Assembly (NCBI GenBank): GCA_003022745.1
Contig: PXSU01000124.1
Location: forward strand, 1 to 10,042
Origin: Halobacteriales archaeon SW_9_67_25
GTDB taxonomy: Archaea > Halobacteriota > Halobacteria > Halobacteriales > Haloarculaceae
DNA length: 10,042 nucleotides
Reading direction: 5' to 3'
In this document: positions 7,670 to 10,042 of the stretch, piece after piece
Layout of the letters: every line of letters starts with the position of its first letter
Position numbering within the stretch: the first letter of the stretch is position 1
The notes under the pieces: generated by a model
Seen by the model: only the letters and a program-made list of their open reading frames with translations
What the model was told of the DNA's origin: nothing
Databases searched by the model: none
Translations under genes and position numbers: made by a program

Positions 7670-7822
7670 TCGCCGGCCGACCAGGCGACAATCAGCGAGA
7701 CGCTCAAGGAGTACGAGGCGGCTGGCGTCTCGCCCGAACTGGACGTCGACTCCTCGACAGTCGCAGAACATCTCCAGCGGGCCGAGCGGAACCTGCTGGA
7801 CGAACAGCTCTCCAGCGAGTAG
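7670..7822 (+). pseudogene. Remnant of a Bat-type HTH_10 regulator
   Basis: The plus-strand frame ending at the TAG 7820-7822 reads DVDSSTVAEHLQRAERNLL near its end. This is characteristic of the C-terminal helix-turn-helix (HTH_10) of haloarchaeal bacterio-opsin-activator-like regulators. Only about 50 codons are recognisable. No ATG, GTG or TTG lies in frame after the GNAT promoter, and further upstream the frame is only antisense to the GNAT-like gene. The upstream helices of the domain are poorly preserved (TLKEYEAAGVSPEL in that place). I therefore read it as the 3' stub of a lost gene rather than a small protein. The exact 5' limit is not defined. Confidence 0.5.
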
Positions 7823-7866
7823 GGCGCCTCTTCCGGGAGGACACCTGGTCGGATCGACGCGAAAGG

Positions 7867-7876
7867 GGGGCGCCCC
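7867..7876. repeat. GC palindrome upstream of aspartate kinase promoter
   Basis: GGGGCGCCCC is a perfect 10-bp palindrome starting about 53 bases before the small leader ORF and ending a few bases before the presumed BRE/TATA. It is surrounded by four copies of CGAAA (7860-7864, 7876-7880, 7881-7885, 7906-7910). Its position directly upstream of the basal promoter is where an archaeal activator or repressor could bind. In such GC-rich DNA a 10-bp palindrome may also be chance. Confidence 0.35.
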
Positions 7877-7880
7877 GAAA

Positions 7881-7894
7881 CGAAAGCAGTTATC
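7881..7894 (+). promoter_or_regulatory. Candidate promoter of aspartate kinase gene
   Basis: CGAAAGCAGTTATC combines a BRE-like CGAAA with a TATA-like GTTAT core. The core is about 28 bases before the ATG at 7920 and about 75 before the kinase ATG at 7967. This spacing predicts a transcription start near 7918-7920 and a leader of about 47-49 bases on the kinase message. Confidence 0.45.
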
Positions 7895-7919
7895 CACACC
7901 GACCCCGAAAGGAAGGGAC

Positions 7920-7976
7920 ATGACTTACACACCCACGTGGCGATACCGACGCTGTCGGGTGATCGGATGCGCCTAG
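7920..7976 (+). other. Candidate leader peptide ORF before aspartate kinase
   Basis: ATG at 7920 opens an 18-codon frame, MTYTPTWRYRRCRVIGCA, ending at TAG 7974-7976, ten bases inside the kinase gene in a different frame. The ATG lies where the presumed promoter would place the 5' end of the message. Three of the first six residues are Thr, which is of note because threonine is an end product of the aspartate pathway, but the peptide is short and this could be chance. No homology is recognised. Confidence 0.25.
7958..7964 (+). promoter_or_regulatory. Shine-Dalgarno of aspartate kinase gene
   Basis: GGTGATC two bases before the ATG at 7967 is complementary to the conserved 16S rRNA 3' end (GAUCACC). 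Extended to the full anti-SD register, this leaves normal spacing to the start codon. It decides the start in favour of ATG 7967 over the in-frame GTG at 7937 and supports a leadered message. Confidence 0.6.
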
Positions 7977-9148
7977 CCGTCAAGTTCGGCGGGACGAGCG
8001 TCGCCAACGGCGACCGGATGGCCCGGGCGGCCGACTCGGTCGCGGCGGCCGTCAAGGCCGGCCACGAGGTGGCAGTCGTCGTCTCGGCGATGGGGCCGAC
8101 CACGGACTACCTTCTCCGGGAGATGAAATTCGACGCGAGCGAGGCCGACCGCGCCGAAATCGTCTCGATGGGCGAGCGCACGTCCGTCCGGATGTTCAAG
8201 GGCGCCCTCGAAGCACGGGGCATCGACGGGGAGTTCCTCGAACCCGGCCGGTCGGAGTGGCCCATCATCACCGACGAGTACGGCGAGGTCGACGTCGAGG
8301 TGACCCGACGGCGTGCCATGGAGTGTGCCGAGCGGATGGCCGAGGGCGTCGTCCCGGTCATCACCGGCTTCCTCGCGGAGGACCACGAGGGCACCATCAC
8401 GACGCTGGGCCGGGGCGGGTCGGACACGACGGCCGTCATGCTGGGCAACTACATGGCGGCCGACCAGGTCGTCATCGTCACCGACGTCGAGGGCGTGATG
8501 ACCGGCGACCCGAACGTCGTCGAGGGCGCCCGCAACGTCGGCGAGATCACGGTCGACGAACTCCGGAACCTCTCGTTTCGCGGCGCCGAGGTCGTCGCGC
8601 CCTCCGCGCTCACCTACAAGACGGGGGACCTCGAAGTCAGGGTCGTCCACTACCAGCACGAGGACCTCCTGACCGGCGGGACCTCCATCGAGGGCGAGTT
8701 CGAGAACCTCATCGCCCTCCACGAGCGGGAACTCGTCTGTCTGACCGCCGCCGGCCGCGCCATCCGCAACCAGCCGGGCATCCTCTCGAAGCTCTCGACC
8801 GCGCTGGCCGACGAGGGCATCAACGTCGAGACCGTCTCCTCGGGGATGGACTCCATCTCCTTTTATGTCGACACCTCCCGCGCCGAGGAGGCCGAGGGCC
8901 TGCTCCACGGGGAGGTTGTCGACGACGAGGCACTCTCCTCGATTACCTTAGAGGAGGGCATCGGCGTCATCCGCGTCACCGGCGGCGACCTCACCAGCCA
9001 GCGCGACGCCGTCAAGCAGATCATCGACCCGCTCGCGGAGGCGCACATCTACGTCAACGACGTCATCACCAGCGCGACCTCCGTCTCGGTGTCCGTCCCC
9101 TGGGAGGACCGCGAGGCGGCCCTCGAACGCATCCAGGACGTGTTCTGA
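7967..9148 (+). CDS. lysC: Aspartate kinase
   Basis: A 393-aa cytoplasmic enzyme that phosphorylates L-aspartate with ATP, the first step towards threonine, methionine and, where present, lysine. It begins MRLAVKFGGTSVANGDR, with the KFGGTS nucleotide-binding motif of the amino-acid kinase family at residues 6-11. VVSAMGPTTDYLL and the SMGERTSVRMF segment follow, then GRGGSDTTA at 148-156, which is typical of aspartokinases. The C-terminal part holds two ACT domains, roughly 255-325 (with NQPGILSKLSTALADEGINV) and 330-393, the usual site of allosteric control by amino acids. The length suits a monofunctional archaeal enzyme; there is no homoserine dehydrogenase fusion. The start at 7967 is chosen because KFGGTS normally lies a few residues from the N-terminus and because of the Shine-Dalgarno at 7958. 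It converges on the broken phosphoesterase gene, with 28 bases between them. Which amino acid inhibits it cannot be read from the sequence. Confidence 0.93.
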   Translation: MRLAVKFGGTSVANGDRMARAADSVAAAVKAGHEVAVVVSAMGPTTDYLLREMKFDASEADRAEIVSMGERTSVRMFKGALEARGIDGEFLEPGRSEWPIITDEYGEVDVEVTRRRAMECAERMAEGVVPVITGFLAEDHEGTITTLGRGGSDTTAVMLGNYMAADQVVIVTDVEGVMTGDPNVVEGARNVGEITVDELRNLSFRGAEVVAPSALTYKTGDLEVRVVHYQHEDLLTGGTSIEGEFENLIALHERELVCLTAAGRAIRNQPGILSKLSTALADEGINVETVSSGMDSISFYVDTSRAEEAEGLLHGEVVDDEALSSITLEEGIGVIRVTGGDLTSQRDAVKQIIDPLAEAHIYVNDVITSATSVSVSVPWEDREAALERIQDVF

Positions 9149-9176
9149 CGGGAGTATCGGCGCCACACGGTTACGG

Positions 9177-9715
9177 TCACCGGCCGTCCCTGAGTCGCGT
9201 GCCGATGCGTTCTGGCAGGCCGGCCTCCCGGACCGCGCTGACGACGCGGTCGATGTCGTAGGGGACGCGCCGTTCCGTGACCGACAGCGAATCGAGAGGA
9301 CGTCCTCCTCGCCCGGGAGATGCGGGCCGAACTCGGCGGGATAGGTGTAGCGGTCGGGGTTCTCGGGGTGGCCGTGGACGAGTTTCACGCGACCCTCACA
9401 CGTCAGGCGCTCGGCGGGCAGGCCCGCGAGCCACTCGATGTGGTCCTCGCCGAGCGTCTCGCGGGCGTGGCGCACGCCAGCGCCAGCCATACTGTTGAAC
9501 CCGAAGGCAGTCTCGCCGGCGACCGCGCGGTCGTGGTTGCCCGTCACCGTCGGCACCCCGCGCTCGCGGACCGTCGCGACACACTCGGCCTGCCAGGGGT
9601 TGTATCCCACGACGTCGCCAGCACAGACCAGCGCGTCCACCTCGGGCATGTCCCCGAGGACCGCTTCGAGGGCGACCCGGTTGCCGTGGATATCGGAGAT
9701 GACGCCGACTTGCAT
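9177..9715 (-). pseudogene. Metallophosphoesterase with internal deletion
   Basis: Calcineurin-like phosphoesterase (YfcE/MJ0936-type) reading MQVGVISDIHGN from ATG 9715. The metal-ligand motifs DxH (D8, H10), GDVVGY (D34), GNHD (N60, H61) and VHGH (H114, H116) are in place up to residue 140 (EEDVL, ending at 9296). There the expected last motif GHxH and the following strands are missing. The family's C-terminal tail, DSLSVTERRVPYDID onward to the TGA at 9179-9177 (38 residues), resumes immediately but in another frame. A deletion of roughly 40 codons, not a multiple of three, at about 9291-9298 explains this. The length of the loss is my estimate from memory of related proteins. The original frame would run on to a stop at 8948, antisense to the kinase gene, giving a 255-aa product with a meaningless tail. 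The promoter still looks intact, so the loss may be recent. Confidence 0.75.
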
Positions 9716-9738
9716 GTCCACTACTGGCAGGCCAACCC

Positions 9739-9746
9739 TCTTATGC
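9739..9746 (-). promoter_or_regulatory. TATA-like element of phosphoesterase gene
   Basis: On the minus strand GCATAAGA lies about 27 bases before the ATG at 9715, as expected for a leaderless message. It shares the 73-base intergenic region 9716-9788 with the divergent promoter of the next gene. Confidence 0.5.
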
Positions 9747-9755
9747 CCCTCGCTG

Positions 9756-9764
9756 GGTTTTTTG
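9756..9764 (+). promoter_or_regulatory. TATA-like element of HhH protein gene
   Basis: A T6 run (9758-9763, GGTTTTTTG) is centred about 28 bases before the ATG at 9789, again consistent with a leaderless start. It is 12 bases from the opposing TATA-like element, so the two basal promoters nearly overlap and may compete. Confidence 0.45.
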
Positions 9765-9788
9765 TCCCCGGTGTGAACGTACACGTAG

Positions 9789-10042
9789 ATGCACCCGGAC
9801 GCCGACGCGGACAGCCACGACGAACCCATCGACCTGGAGTCGATACCCGGCGTCGGCGAGAAGACTGCCGAGGCGCTCGCGGAACTCGAGGCGCCCGGAC
9901 GCGCACTGGTGTCGGGCGACGTCGCGACGCTCGCCCGTGCGCCGGGCCTCAGCGAGGGGCGGGCAGCCCGCATCGCCCGCGCGGCCATCCGGGAGCGCCA
10001 CGACGACCCCGGCAGGTTCGCGGCCACGCCGCGGGCCCGCGA
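9789..10042 (+). CDS. Helix-hairpin-helix DNA-binding protein, N-terminal part
   Basis: ATG 9789 opens a frame that is still open at the window edge (84 complete codons). After a short acidic lead (MHPDADADSHDEP) comes ESIPGVGEKTAEALAEL, a clear helix-hairpin-helix with the hairpin GVG. A second half, DVATLARAPGLSEGRAARIARAAI, matches the paired (HhH)2 arrangement that binds the DNA backbone without sequence preference. It is followed by a basic stretch, DDPGRFAATPRAR. Such an N-terminal (HhH)2 is found on several haloarchaeal repair and recombination proteins. From memory, a MutS-like haloarchaeal protein starts this way, but the diagnostic ATPase region would lie beyond the window, so I leave the product general. 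The start is supported by the T-run promoter 28 bases upstream. Confidence 0.75.
   Translation, partial: MHPDADADSHDEPIDLESIPGVGEKTAEALAELEAPGRALVSGDVATLARAPGLSEGRAARIARAAIRERHDDPGRFAATPRAR

Noticed and set aside
7632..7691. Twenty extra N-terminal codons on the GNAT-like gene
   Set aside because: The TATA-like element at 7655-7664 lies inside that extension, and the family-like sequence begins at MDVRDAV.
7937..7939. In-frame GTG as start of aspartate kinase
   Set aside because: It would place ten extra residues before the conserved KFGGTS region, has no Shine-Dalgarno, and does not fit the promoter spacing. ATG 7967 has both a good ribosome binding site and the expected N-terminus.
7973..8908. 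Minus-strand frame of 311 codons opposite the kinase gene
   Set aside because: The plus strand clearly encodes aspartate kinase; the antisense frame is a composition effect.
8948..10027. A single 359-codon minus-strand protein spanning the phosphoesterase
   Set aside because: Only 9715 down to about 9296 of that frame is phosphoesterase. The upstream part is antisense to the HhH gene and the promoters, and the downstream part is out-of-frame sequence after the deletion.

Overview
The window looks like haloarchaeal chromosome. It is GC-rich, its proteins are strongly Asp/Glu-rich, it encodes the archaeal replicative D-family polymerase, and several genes have a TATA-like element about 27-29 bases before the start codon, which is the usual layout for leaderless haloarchaeal transcripts. 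The genus cannot be fixed from the sequence alone.

Layout. Bases 1-273 hold the C-terminal end of a DUF547-family protein. Bases 360-7217 are one 2285-residue frame for the large, catalytic subunit (DP2) of DNA polymerase D. It is interrupted by two large inteins, each with a LAGLIDADG (DOD) homing endonuclease: 3255-4913 (553 aa) and 5001-6551 (517 aa). They leave only 29 host residues between them, and that island carries the catalytic Asp pair. The mature spliced subunit would be 1215 aa. Converging on polC is a small GNAT-like gene (7248-7631, minus). The 335-base gap 7632-7966 holds that gene's promoter, a start-less remnant of a Bat-type HTH_10 regulator, a 10-bp GC palindrome, and the promoter and leader of an aspartate kinase gene (7967-9148). 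Converging on the kinase is a calcineurin-like metallophosphoesterase gene (9177-9715, minus) that has lost an internal segment including its GHxH metal-binding motif and is out of frame. From a 73-base divergent promoter region a helix-hairpin-helix protein gene starts at 9789 and runs off the window.

The genes do not form an operon; most neighbours are convergent or divergent with their own promoters. The most notable points are: (1) two inteins flanking the polymerase active site; (2) an atypical Lys-Gln C-terminus on the first intein; (3) a 116-bp inverted-repeat segment inside the first intein that resembles a decayed miniature insertion; (4) very short upstream ORFs at promoter-consistent positions before both polC and the kinase gene, each overlapping the main start and each beginning exactly 47 bases before it; (5) the broken phosphoesterase. 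I saw no tRNA, rRNA or CRISPR array and no complete insertion sequence.
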